Assembly: GCA_039714395.1 (NCBI GenBank)
Contig: JBDLJH010000027.1
Coordinates: 1-33,159, forward strand
DNA length: 33,159 nt
From: JAPHSX01 sp039714395
Lineage (GTDB): Bacteria > Pseudomonadota > Gammaproteobacteria > Thiohalomonadales > Thiohalomonadaceae
Direction of reading: 5' to 3'
The translations under genes and the position numbers were made by a program. Below are positions 15,777-23,069 of this stretch, piece by piece; the stretch's first letter is position 1; each line of letters begins with the position of its first letter. Below the pieces are notes generated by a model. The model did no database searches, was not told the origin of the DNA, and was given only the letters and a program-made list of their open reading frames with translations.

Positions 15777-17060
15777 TTACAATGTTGCCAGGACCCTTCC
15801 AGCCGCCTCAATGGTGGCATCGATATCGGCGTCGGTGTGGGCGCTTGAGACGAAACCCGCCTCAAAGGCCGAAGGAGCGAGGTAGACTCCCTCCTCAAGC
15901 ATGCCGTGGAAGAATTTCTTAAAACGTTCTCCGTCGCATTTTTCGACGGCCTGAGCGAAAGAGGTGATCTTCTCTTCGTTGGTGAAAAACAGGCCGAACA
16001 TACCGCCGACATGGTTTTCACTCATCGGCACACCTGCCTTCTTTGCCTCGCTCATAATGCCATTGACCAGTCTCTCCACCTGGGTGCCGATGCCGTTGTA
16101 GAAGCCGGACTGTTCGACCAACTTCATGGTGGCGAGACCTGCAGCCATGGCGACCGGGTTGCCGGAGAGGGTGCCGGCCTGATAGACCGGGCCAAGGGGG
16201 GAGAGTTTCTCCATGATCGCACGCTTGCCGCCGAAGGCGCCTACCGGCATACCGCCGCCAACGACCTTGCCGAGGGTGGTCATGTCGGGCTTCACGCCAT
16301 AGTGGCCCTGGGCGCTGCCAAGGGAGACACGGAAGCCGGTCATCACCTCGTCGAAGATGAGAACGGTACCGTGCTCGTCGCAGACCTCACGCAGCCCCTC
16401 AAGGAAGCCGGGAACCGGCGGGATGCAGTTCATGTTGCCAGCTACAGGCTCGACAATGATGCAGGCGATCTCCTTACCGATTTCAGCAAAGGCTTTTTTG
16501 ACGGCTTCGATGTCGTTATAGGGGAGGGTGACAGTGTGTTCGGCTAGCGCTGCGGGTACACCGGGTGAGCTGGGCTCGCCGAAGGTGAGCATACCGGAGC
16601 CCGCCTTCACCAGCAGTGAATCGGAGTGACCGTGGTAGCAGCCTTCGAACTTTACGATTTTGTCGCGCCCGGTGTAGCCACGGGCCAGACGGATGGCACT
16701 CATGGTTGCCTCGGTGCCAGAGCTGACCATACGCACCATATCCATCGAAGGCACCAGCTCCACCAGCTTGTCGGCCATTACCGTTTCGATCACGGTGGGG
16801 GCGCCGAAGCTGAGGCCATTGACCACCGTATCCTGCACCGCCTTGATGACATCGGGGTGGGCGTGGCCGGCGACCATCGGTCCCCATGAGGCGACATAGT
16901 CGATGTATTTATCGTCGGTCTCAGAGTAAGTGTAGGCCCCCTCTGCCCGCTTGAAGAAGATCGGATCGCCGCCGACACCCTTAAAGGCACGCACCGGTGA
17001 GTTGACCCCACCAGGGATGTGTTTCTGGGCAGCTTCGAAGAGTTCGTGTGCGTTGGGCAT
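15777..17060 (-). CDS. hemL: Glutamate-1-semialdehyde 2,1-aminomutase HemL
   Basis: HemL converts glutamate-1-semialdehyde to 5-aminolevulinate, the C5-route entry to heme. The 427-aa PLP enzyme has the catalytic lysine at K265 (TTLGKVVGGGMP), the position usual for the family. It also has FDEVMTGFR with the PLP-pyridine aspartate, SSGTEATMSA, and FEGCYHGHSD. It is third in the run thiD-thiE-hemL, an order shared by many gammaproteobacteria. The gap to thiE is 76 bp and contains a heptamer repeat. HemJ at 22116-22526 acts later in the same pathway. Confidence 0.97.
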   Translation of the reverse strand: MPNAHELFEAAQKHIPGGVNSPVRAFKGVGGDPIFFKRAEGAYTYSETDDKYIDYVASWGPMVAGHAHPDVIKAVQDTVVNGLSFGAPTVIETVMADKLVELVPSMDMVRMVSSGTEATMSAIRLARGYTGRDKIVKFEGCYHGHSDSLLVKAGSGMLTFGEPSSPGVPAALAEHTVTLPYNDIEAVKKAFAEIGKEIACIIVEPVAGNMNCIPPVPGFLEGLREVCDEHGTVLIFDEVMTGFRVSLGSAQGHYGVKPDMTTLGKVVGGGMPVGAFGGKRAIMEKLSPLGPVYQAGTLSGNPVAMAAGLATMKLVEQSGFYNGIGTQVERLVNGIMSEAKKAGVPMSENHVGGMFGLFFTNEEKITSFAQAVEKCDGERFKKFFHGMLEEGVYLAPSAFEAGFVSSAHTDADIDATIEAAGRVLATL

Positions 17061-17071
17061 GGTTTTTTCCT

Positions 17072-17110
17072 AGTCGTAAGTCTTAAGTCTCTAGTCGCAA
17101 GTCAAAGTCG
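17072..17110. repeat. Heptamer tandem repeat AGTCNNA between thiE and hemL
   Basis: AGTC begins at 17072, 17079, 17086, 17093, 17100 and 17106, giving five or six units of a 7-bp repeat with variable fifth and sixth bases. The first and fourth units extend to near-identical TAGTCGTAAGTC and TAGTCGCAAGTC, 21 bp apart (two DNA turns). The repeat sits 12 bp before the hemL ATG, in its leader. Confidence 0.8.
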
Positions 17111-17136
17111 TAGAGGACTTTGGACTCGGGGCTGTT

Positions 17137-17757
17137 TTAATAAAGTTGGGCAAATTTCTCGGCGGCGGTTTTAATGTCGGCCTGGCCGAATACCTCGGTG
17201 ATCACGGCGAGCATGTCGGCTCCGGCCTCTACCAGTTGGCGGCCATTGTCGGCGGTGATGCCACCGATGGCAACTACAGGTATCTTCAATTTTTGTTTGG
17301 CCTCGTGCAGCAGTGCCAGCTCGGCCTTCACCGCCTCGGGCTTGACCCGTGAGGGGAAGAAGCTGCCGAAGGCGACGTAGTCGGCCCCTGCCTGCTCTGC
17401 TGCCACGGCGCATTCGATATCGTTATAGCAGGAGACACCGATAATGGCGCGTGGGCCTAGTTTGGCACGGGTGGCGGCAACATCGGCATCGTCACGACCA
17501 AGGTGTACTCCGGCGGCTATCACCTGGGCCGCAAGCTCTACATCATCATTAATGATCAGCGGTATACCGAGTGGACGGCACATGTTGTTGAGGTCACTCG
17601 CCTCCCACTGGCGCTGCTCAGTATTGCCACTTTTGTTGCGATACTGAATCATCTGCGCCCCACCCTGAATGGCGAAGGCCACTGCCTCCACCAGTTGTTC
17701 CGATGAGAGCAGCTTGCTGTCGGTGATAGCATAGAGGCCGCGTGGTAGCTGTGCCAT
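17137..17757 (-). CDS. thiE: Thiamine-phosphate synthase ThiE
   Basis: ThiE couples HMP-pyrophosphate with the thiazole phosphate to give thiamine phosphate. The 206-aa TIM-barrel has QYRNKSGN, the IINDDVELA phosphate/Mg segment, GVHLGRDDAD, GVSCYNDIE, the FGSFFPSRVKP loop and VAIGGITADN. It starts 11 bp after thiD and the two are likely coupled. Length is normal for the family. Confidence 0.96.
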   Translation of the reverse strand: MAQLPRGLYAITDSKLLSSEQLVEAVAFAIQGGAQMIQYRNKSGNTEQRQWEASDLNNMCRPLGIPLIINDDVELAAQVIAAGVHLGRDDADVAATRAKLGPRAIIGVSCYNDIECAVAAEQAGADYVAFGSFFPSRVKPEAVKAELALLHEAKQKLKIPVVAIGGITADNGRQLVEAGADMLAVITEVFGQADIKTAAEKFAQLY

Positions 17758-17768
17758 GGTTATGGTTC

Positions 17769-18581
17769 CTAATTTTGACTGGATTCGCCGTCGTTGTGAG
17801 CCCAGAAGAAGCGGTTGGGGTGATGCTGTCCCATGCCGATGCGGTAGCCGTTTTTCAACGCCTCCCAGGTGTACTCCTGCGCTTCGTGGATCGCGGTAAA
17901 GGGTTCCAGCCCCTGAGCCAGCAGTCCGGCGATGGCGGAGGCGAGAGTGCAGCCTGAGCCGTGGTAGTTGTCGGGCAGACGCTCCCAGGAGAAAGTATCC
18001 AGCAGGCGTCGGTTGGTGTAGAGGCGGTTGTCTACCGTGGTAGTACTCTCATGGGTGCCGGTGATCAGCAACAGTTTACAGCCATCACTCAGTAGCTCCT
18101 GGGCGCAGGCCTCCAGCGTATCGGCCTCGTGGGCCAGTGCCCGTGCCTCATCGCTATTGGGGGTGAGCACCGTCACCAGTGGAAACAGCAGCTCGCGCAT
18201 CGCCTCCTGCATTTCATCACTACTGAGACGGCTGCCGCCACCGGCGCGCAGGATGGGATCCATTACTACCGGGATGTTGGGGTAATCCATGAGCAGGGTG
18301 TGAAGCGCCTCGATATTCTCCAGTGTGGCGAGCAGGCCGATCTTGATCGCTGCCACGGGCATGTCTTCGAGAATGGCACGGGCCTGTTCGATTACCACCG
18401 TTGAGTCGATGGGGTCCAGGCGCATTACATTCTGCGTATCCTGCACCGTGAGTGCGGTGATCACCGGCGCCGCCTGGCAACCCATGCTGGCAATGGCCTC
18501 GATATCGGCCTGAATCCCTGCGCCGCCGCTGGGGTCGTTACCGGCAAATACCAGTACAATGTTGGGGTGTGGTTGCTGCAT
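17769..18581 (-). CDS. thiD: Hydroxymethylpyrimidine / phosphomethylpyrimidine kinase ThiD
   Basis: ThiD phosphorylates HMP twice to supply ThiE. The 270-aa ribokinase-family protein begins MQQPHPNIVLVFAGNDPSGG and has GAGIQADI, MDPILRAGGG, LTPNSDEARAL and the C-terminal GSGCTLASAIA anion hole. The frame is open for 29 more codons upstream, but these would overlap the aldolase gene and do not resemble ThiD; a GGGAAAG lies before the ATG at 18581, so that start is used. It lies 21 bp after the aldolase gene. Confidence 0.95.
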   Translation of the reverse strand: MQQPHPNIVLVFAGNDPSGGAGIQADIEAIASMGCQAAPVITALTVQDTQNVMRLDPIDSTVVIEQARAILEDMPVAAIKIGLLATLENIEALHTLLMDYPNIPVVMDPILRAGGGSRLSSDEMQEAMRELLFPLVTVLTPNSDEARALAHEADTLEACAQELLSDGCKLLLITGTHESTTTVDNRLYTNRRLLDTFSWERLPDNYHGSGCTLASAIAGLLAQGLEPFTAIHEAQEYTWEALKNGYRIGMGQHHPNRFFWAHNDGESSQN

Positions 18582-18601
18582 ATTAGCTTTCCCAATACCT
18601 G

Positions 18602-19159
18602 TTAAATGGTGCCGGCCTGACGGGCAATATAGGCGGTCTTTGCTGAGAGTTCGAGTGAGCAGCTCCACTTGTAGGCGAGGTTGATGCTGCTGGCCTGGGC
18701 GTAAACGCCGTGGCCGCGTACTACGGTAATTGGGTGTTCGGCCAGCATTGCAGCGACCTGCTCCGGGGCCTCCTCCACATAGCGATCATAGGGGATGGTA
18801 ATTACCGGTACGCGGGGGAAGTAGAGCTGTCCCTCAAAGTCAGGGGGAACAAAGTCCTCGCCGTTCATGGTGAGGGCAACGGTATGGGGGCCGTGGCTGT
18901 GCAGTACTGCACCGGCCCCGGGGTTGTTCTGATAGATCAGCATGTGTAGCCGTGCATCGAGTGAGGCCCCTTCGGCCAGGCTACCGTTGAGTTGGCAGCG
19001 CAGTAGTTGATCGGAACTCAGCAGGTCAGCACATGCCCCGCTGGGGGTGACCCAGAAGTCGTCGTCGACTCGTACCGAGGCGTTGCCGCTATGCGAGTCG
19101 TTGTTGCCGTGTTGGCGCAGCCACTTGTAGTGGCGCACCAGATCTTCTCGTGGATCCAT
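18602..19159 (-). CDS. Class II aldolase/adducin family protein
   Basis: The 185-aa protein has the zinc ligands of the family at H87-S-H89 (VLHSHGPHT) and H150 (VVRGHGVYA), plus the N-terminal GNASVRVDDDFWVTPSG phosphate-binding region. Relatives include fuculose-phosphate aldolase, ribulose-phosphate epimerase AraD and methylthioribulose-phosphate dehydratase MtnB. At the position of the catalytic Glu of FucA there is Asp68 (GASLDARLH), so the reaction may differ. Substrate unknown. It is the first gene of the run aldolase-thiD-thiE-hemL, which suggests a link to pyrimidine or thiazole salvage, but this is context only. Confidence 0.85.
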   Translation of the reverse strand: MDPREDLVRHYKWLRQHGNNDSHSGNASVRVDDDFWVTPSGACADLLSSDQLLRCQLNGSLAEGASLDARLHMLIYQNNPGAGAVLHSHGPHTVALTMNGEDFVPPDFEGQLYFPRVPVITIPYDRYVEEAPEQVAAMLAEHPITVVRGHGVYAQASSINLAYKWSCSLELSAKTAYIARQAGTI

Positions 19160-19232
19160 CTATTCTCTCTTAACTCAGGCAGGGTGAGGTACTGAACTGT
19201 GTTAAAGAATGTTACCCGATCTTTCGTGATAT

Positions 19233-19265
19233 TTCCGGTGTACTTCGCTACGGCAGTAACCGGAA
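19233..19265. other. Stem-loop between the aldolase gene and the MITE-like element
   Basis: TTCCGGT (19233-19239) pairs with ACCGGAA (19259-19265), extended by TACT/AGTA after a bulged G. No T run follows on either strand. It could slow or end transcription of the PepSY operon read-through, or be a leader structure upstream of the aldolase. The flanking 19160-19232 shows no gene. Confidence 0.5.
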
Positions 19266-19290
19266 GGTACAACCTGGAGGTGTCTATATA

Positions 19291-19450
19291 GGGCATCTCT
19301 AATCATTCATGAATATGCATCTTGAGTCCCAAATTCACCATTCCTGCGTTGCAAATTTTCGCAATAGTCCCGCTATTACGTGCAATTTGCGCCTTGGCCT
19401 GATGAATTTAGAATCTCAATCTGCTACATCCAGAATTATTAGAGGTACCC
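19291..19450. mobile_element. 160-bp palindromic MITE-like element
   Basis: The element is a nearly complete inverted repeat. Its ends GGGCATCTCTAAT (19291-19303) and ATTAGAGGTACCC (19438-19450) match at 11 of 13 positions. The centre carries GCAAATT (19351-19357) / AATTTGC (19384-19390) and AATAG (19363-19367) / CTATT (19373-19377). All these pairs share one axis at about 19370. TATA flanks both sides (19287-19290 and 19451-19454), a possible TA or TATA target-site duplication, though it is also palindromic. There is no transposase ORF, so it would be non-autonomous. The ends resemble those of some IS5-family elements, but I name no specific element. Confidence 0.75.
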
Positions 19451-19458
19451 TATATTTA

Positions 19459-20235
19459 TTAAGTGGGAGTGTGTCTGCGTTGTTGTTGCTGACGTTTGCG
19501 GCGCCACCAGATAAGGACACCGCTGGCGGCACTGAACAGTAGCAGTATGGCGGCGGCATCCATGACATAGATCCCCATGCCGCCAAATAGTCGGCCGCTG
19601 TGCAGGTCGAGAATGACTCGCTCAAGGGGAAGTGTGGCACCCGGGTGGTGTTGGCTGATGGCTTGTTTCAGTGCTTCAGGCGCGGCCTCAGATCGTGACC
19701 ATGTCGCCGTGCCCGTTACTGTCTGCCACTCTCCTGTCATCAGTTCGCCAGCGATGATCCCTTCCGAGGTTTGAACCAGCAGCAGGCCATTGTTTCCGGT
19801 AGCGATGGCGCTAATGCCGTGGGGGACCCCATCAAGGTTGTCCAGGTGCTCGATAAGCTGCCCACCCGGTGTTAGCAGTAACAGGCTCTGTTGTCCCGAG
19901 GTGACGATCATCTCAGGCAGTGCAACGGCACCACTAAGTGTTTCATTGAAGTGAAAGGGCAGTTTGTTGCTATCGAGATAGAGCTGTTCGCCCCATTGCG
20001 ACAGCCAGTGATCGCCGACGCGGTAAAAGCGCCCCTCAACGGGGGATATGCCATACCAGTTAAGCAACCAACGCTGCTGGATCTGTTTCTGATCCAGAGC
20101 AAGTTGTTCGGTGTGGTTGAGCATCACCCCGGTGATAGCGAGCAGGGCGGCCAACAGCGCCACTGCAAGTCCCAGGTAGCGATGCCACTGGTAGAGTGAG
20201 CTCAGTGATGGACGATATTTTTTATGGCGTGACAT
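19459..20235 (-). CDS. PepSY-associated transmembrane protein (possible periplasmic reductase)
   Basis: The 258-aa inner-membrane protein has two helices (about 20-40 and 221-244) around a ~180-aa periplasmic domain. WHRYLGL (17-23) and LHSGRLFG (211-218) are marks of the PepSY-TM family. Relatives such as FpvG help reduce ferric siderophore complexes in Pseudomonas, and others pass electrons from the membrane to periplasmic flavoproteins; histidines 18 and 41 near helix 1 could ligate heme. Its start overlaps the FMN-binding gene by 14 bp. The MITE-like element ends 8 bp after its stop, so the C-terminal end is intact or nearly so. Reductase function is inferred from family and neighbours. 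Confidence 0.82.
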   Translation of the reverse strand: MSRHKKYRPSLSSLYQWHRYLGLAVALLAALLAITGVMLNHTEQLALDQKQIQQRWLLNWYGISPVEGRFYRVGDHWLSQWGEQLYLDSNKLPFHFNETLSGAVALPEMIVTSGQQSLLLLTPGGQLIEHLDNLDGVPHGISAIATGNNGLLLVQTSEGIIAGELMTGEWQTVTGTATWSRSEAAPEALKQAISQHHPGATLPLERVILDLHSGRLFGGMGIYVMDAAAILLLFSAASGVLIWWRRKRQQQQRRHTPT

Positions 20236-20773
20236 GGGTATCGCCCACTTGTTTGGCCAACAGTAGTGCCATGCGGGCCATATGGTTCATGGCTCGTACC
20301 GAGAGGGTTGCACCTGTTATGGCGTCGATATGGGTGTCCAGCTGTCCCTGCTCCCCAAGCCCAACCTGTTGGAACTGATTGGTAAAAAAGGGATAACGGA
20401 TCTCCCAGCCCCGGTTTTCACGGAATGTCAGAACTTTGGCCAGCTGTAGTCTGCCCCGTTCGACGATAAAGCCGGCGGTGATGGGGTGCTCCTTGCCGAT
20501 GGCCTGCAGAATCCAGACACTGCGTGTCTCGCGCTTCCAGTACCGTAGACGCAACTGGGGCGGGGCTTCCTGCATTACCTGGCGATAAGTGTTCCCCAGT
20601 TCACCGCTGAGCCATATGCGTTGAGTCTTTGGTACCTTACCGGCAAAGGCTTCGGTAACAAATTCTTCCGGCTCCTGGTAGACGCCCCGGGCATATACCG
20701 TACTCAGGCCAGTTAGCAGCAGAATGAGAAGCAAGGGACGCGCAAGGCGCCCCTTAAGGTGGTCAGCCAACAT
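20222..20773 (-). CDS. Periplasmic FMN-binding domain protein
   Basis: The 183-aa protein has an N-terminal hydrophobic signal/anchor (about 13-28, possibly cleaved near YARG). Its C-terminal FMN-binding domain has D150-A-I-T153-G-A-T156-L, the sequence to which ApbE attaches FMN covalently at the last Thr. Such domains occur in NqrC, RnfG and periplasmic reductases. AAGGA lies 7 nt before the ATG at 20773, which fixes the start; the longer frame to 20800 would overlap the porin gene. It is 10 bp after the porin and overlaps PepSY by 14 bp. With PepSY as electron donor, it likely forms a membrane-to-periplasm flavin electron pathway. Confidence 0.88.
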   Translation of the reverse strand: MLADHLKGRLARPLLLILLLTGLSTVYARGVYQEPEEFVTEAFAGKVPKTQRIWLSGELGNTYRQVMQEAPPQLRLRYWKRETRSVWILQAIGKEHPITAGFIVERGRLQLAKVLTFRENRGWEIRYPFFTNQFQQVGLGEQGQLDTHIDAITGATLSVRAMNHMARMALLLAKQVGDTHVTP

Positions 20774-20783
20774 CTGTGAGTCC

Positions 20784-21923
20784 TTAGAACTGGTAACCAA
20801 TGCCGAGGTTGATACCGTCGTACTCGCTGGTACCTGTAGGTGTGCTCTGATCCTGGTAATCGAGCTTGATCACCACATCCTGATGGGGCCAGTAGTTCAC
20901 GCCCAGGTCGGTCTGCTGGTACTCAGAGTCGGCGCTGTCACCTGCCTGGTTGTCCCAGGTGTTGAGGCGGGCGAAGACTCCCCACTTATCGTCGACCTTG
21001 TAGGAGGGCTCGATATACCAGCCATTCTGCTCGTCTTTGCCTGTAGCGGTGCCGTCGTCATCCAGTGTCCACTGGGCATAGAGGGCGCGTATGGCGAACG
21101 GCCCGGTGTTAAATACCGCGTGCGCTTCGAGCAGGTCGGCGGCAACACTCTTGGCCATGGTGTCCTGGCGAATATCGGTCTGATGGTTGAGGGTGGCACT
21201 CAGTTCCAGTCCGGGGATACCGGTCCACTTGATACGGGCGGTGTAGGCGAGGGCATCGGCCTTGGCTTTGGCCACTTTTTGACGACTGCCGCGAATGTTG
21301 TAGTCGGCGGCGTAGAGCCCGGAGTGGAGGGCAAGGTCGTAAGAGATACCGTTGGCCATGTGATGGCTGAAGCCGACTCCGGCTTCCCACCATGTGGCGG
21401 GGATGATGTTCTTCTCAACCGGGTTACGCTCAACGCCATAGAAGGTCGGTGGCTCGTGGGTTTCATTGATCAGGCCGATGGGTATCAGGAACAGGCCACC
21501 TCTGGCATTCATCTGATCGTTTAGGTCGAACTCCACATAGGCCTGCTCCAGCTCCACCTCTCCGGGCTGGCCGTCGCCAGACAGAGTGTGCTCGAGTTCC
21601 AGTTCGGTGAAGAGGCGGGTGTGACTGTTGAATTCATGACCAAAGAAGAGGACGAAGCGGTGGAAATCGATCTCCTTCTTGTCGGTACCGCCAACCAGCT
21701 GGTTTTCAAGGTTATTGTAGTGAAGCTCCCCGTAGCCCCCAATAGTGGTAGGGCTAGAGCCCATAGGTCTGGCATCAGTGGCGTCACCTAGTGCTTCAAT
21801 GCGTTGCTCTAATTCGCTGACCTGCTGCTGTAGCTGGTTGATCTCTGGCTGGGTGGCGGCAATGGCGCTCAGTGGACTCATCAGGATGGCGGCGATGAGT
21901 GGTCGTTTAAAATGGGTGTTCAT
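20784..21923 (-). CDS. Outer-membrane porin with N-terminal coiled coil
   Basis: The 379-aa protein has a signal peptide (cleavage near ...SAIAA-TQ) and a short coiled coil (EINQLQQQVSELEQRIEAL). A beta-barrel of alternating aromatic and polar strands follows and ends in the terminal YQF. It resembles the OprO/OprP-type porin family; ion preference cannot be read. A GGAG lies 5 nt before the ATG at 21923 and 2 nt before the adjacent ATG at 21926, so 21923 is preferred. It is the first gene of the operon with the FMN-binding and PepSY genes, behind a promoter overlapped by a Fur-box match, so an iron-related role is likely. Confidence 0.85.
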   Translation of the reverse strand: MNTHFKRPLIAAILMSPLSAIAATQPEINQLQQQVSELEQRIEALGDATDARPMGSSPTTIGGYGELHYNNLENQLVGGTDKKEIDFHRFVLFFGHEFNSHTRLFTELELEHTLSGDGQPGEVELEQAYVEFDLNDQMNARGGLFLIPIGLINETHEPPTFYGVERNPVEKNIIPATWWEAGVGFSHHMANGISYDLALHSGLYAADYNIRGSRQKVAKAKADALAYTARIKWTGIPGLELSATLNHQTDIRQDTMAKSVAADLLEAHAVFNTGPFAIRALYAQWTLDDDGTATGKDEQNGWYIEPSYKVDDKWGVFARLNTWDNQAGDSADSEYQQTDLGVNYWPHQDVVIKLDYQDQSTPTGTSEYDGINLGIGYQF

Positions 21924-21986
21924 CATAACTCCAGTATTTAGTGGCATAGGTAAAGGGGTAACGCCTCACGGTCAGCGTGATAACTC

Positions 21987-22016
21987 ACTATAAACTTAAA
22001 GTTAAGCTAAATGCAA
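21987..22016 (-). promoter_or_regulatory. Promoter of the porin-FMN-PepSY operon
   Basis: Reading the minus strand, TTGCAT (22016-22011) and TATAGT (21992-21987) are 18 bp apart; the -10 matches five of six consensus bases. The leader to the ATG is about 60 nt and contains a small hairpin, TCACG/CGTGA (21966-21980). The -35 is covered by the Fur-box match. Confidence 0.6.
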
Positions 22017-22028
22017 ATCATTCTTATT
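22010..22028. promoter_or_regulatory. Candidate Fur box
   Basis: AATGCAAATCATTCTTATT matches 15 of 19 positions of the Fur consensus written AATGATAATCATTATCATT. It overlaps the -35 of the porin promoter, the position expected for iron-dependent repression. Confidence 0.65.
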
Positions 22029-22115
22029 CAATAAACAGAAGGGAGGAGTAGAAGATAGTAAAGTCGAGGAGCTTGGTGTGTGGATGCGGTGATGACCGCA
22101 CCCTATGATTGTGGA

Positions 22116-22526
22116 TCAGAAGGGTTTTACGACGACCAGAATCGTTACGGCCATCAGGACTAACACCGGCAGTTCGTTAAATATGCGGTAGAACTTGTCG
22201 CTACGGGTGTTCTTATCGGCAGCGAAGACCTTTACCAAGTGGCCGCAGTAGAGGTGGTAGCCGATTAGTACGACCACCAGCGCCAGCTTGGCGTGCATCC
22301 AGCCCCCACTGAAACCGTAGCCCAGCCACAGCCAGAGGCCGAGGGCCAGGGCGAGCACCGCCAGTGGTGCCATAAAGCGGTAGAGCTTGTGTTCCATTAG
22401 CTTCAATCTGGCGATCTCGGCCGGTTCGGTCGCCATCGCGTGGTTGACGAAAATACGCGGCAGGTAGAACAGCCCGGCGAACCAGGAGACGACGAAGATG
22501 ATGTGAAACGCTTTTAACCAGAGCAT
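22116..22526 (-). CDS. hemJ: Protoporphyrinogen IX oxidase HemJ
   Basis: HemJ oxidises protoporphyrinogen IX to protoporphyrin IX in the inner membrane. The 136-aa protein has four membrane helices and the family marks: H8 in KAFHIIFVVSW, AGLFYLPRIFV, the WMHAKL lysine K80 and FNELP (116-120). Length is typical of HemJ (UPF0093). The family resembles CopD-like proteins, but these residues favour HemJ. It starts 3 bp after the TlpA-like gene and probably shares its transcript. A small hairpin without T run (22085-22100) follows. Confidence 0.92.
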   Translation of the reverse strand: MLWLKAFHIIFVVSWFAGLFYLPRIFVNHAMATEPAEIARLKLMEHKLYRFMAPLAVLALALGLWLWLGYGFSGGWMHAKLALVVVLIGYHLYCGHLVKVFAADKNTRSDKFYRIFNELPVLVLMAVTILVVVKPF

Positions 22527-22529
22527 TAT

Positions 22530-23039
22530 CTAGGCCTTTGCGGTGAGCATGGCGATGATGCGGTTGTGTAGTGCCTTCATATCCATCTCACCGAGCTTGT
22601 ACTGCACGATGCGCCCCTTGGGGTCGATGAGGAAAGAGCTGGGGGTGAGTGATACCCCGCCAAAGGCAAGGGCGGCACTGCCATCCTTATCTATCGCCAC
22701 CGGGTAGGGGAGCTGTTTTTGCGACACCATGGTACGCACCTGATCCTCCGGGTCGTAGTCCATGGCAATGGCGATAATCTCCAGGCCGCGCGGGGCCAGT
22801 TCCTTATAGAGATCGACCAGGTGCGGCATCTCCTTAATGCAACCGGGACAGGTGGTGGCCCAGAAGGTGACCAGCAGTGGTTTGCCCTGCAGTGATGCGA
22901 TGCTTATCGTCTTGCCATTCAGCGTGGTGACGCTGAGCTCCGGGGCCTGTTTGATGCCGCTGGGGGTGAGCCAGAGGTAGCCGAGCAGGGCGACGATGGC
23001 GAGAAGAACGGTGCTGGTGAGGAGGGTCTGTTTTTTCAT
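22530..23039 (-). CDS. Membrane-anchored TlpA/ResA-like thioredoxin
   Basis: The 169-aa protein has an N-terminal membrane anchor (about 5-25) and a thioredoxin domain on the periplasmic side with C64-P-G-C67 (WATTCPGCIKEMPHL). It also has the redoxin features DYDPEDQ and the cis-proline loop SLTPSSFLIDPKG. Relatives keep apocytochrome c cysteines reduced or protect against oxidants. Cytochrome maturation is plausible given the Cyc2-like cytochrome elsewhere in the window, but no ccm genes are adjacent. It lies 30 bp after the CLC gene and 3 bp before hemJ. Confidence 0.88.
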   Translation of the reverse strand: MKKQTLLTSTVLLAIVALLGYLWLTPSGIKQAPELSVTTLNGKTISIASLQGKPLLVTFWATTCPGCIKEMPHLVDLYKELAPRGLEIIAIAMDYDPEDQVRTMVSQKQLPYPVAIDKDGSAALAFGGVSLTPSSFLIDPKGRIVQYKLGEMDMKALHNRIIAMLTAKA

Positions 23040-23069
23040 GGTCTACCGCGTTGCGATTGTGGTTGGGAT

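Noticed and set aside
15906..16547. 213-aa open frame on the + strand
   Set aside because: It is antisense to hemL and rich in His, Gly and Glu as expected for a shadow frame.
20724..21524. 266-aa open frame on the + strand
   Set aside because: It is antisense to the porin and FMN-binding genes, which have signals, motifs and ribosome binding sites; the frame lacks any recognisable domain and reflects codon bias.
22085..22100. Terminator for hemJ
   Set aside because: The stem TGCGGT/ACCGCA is real, but no T run follows on the minus strand, so it is not called as one.
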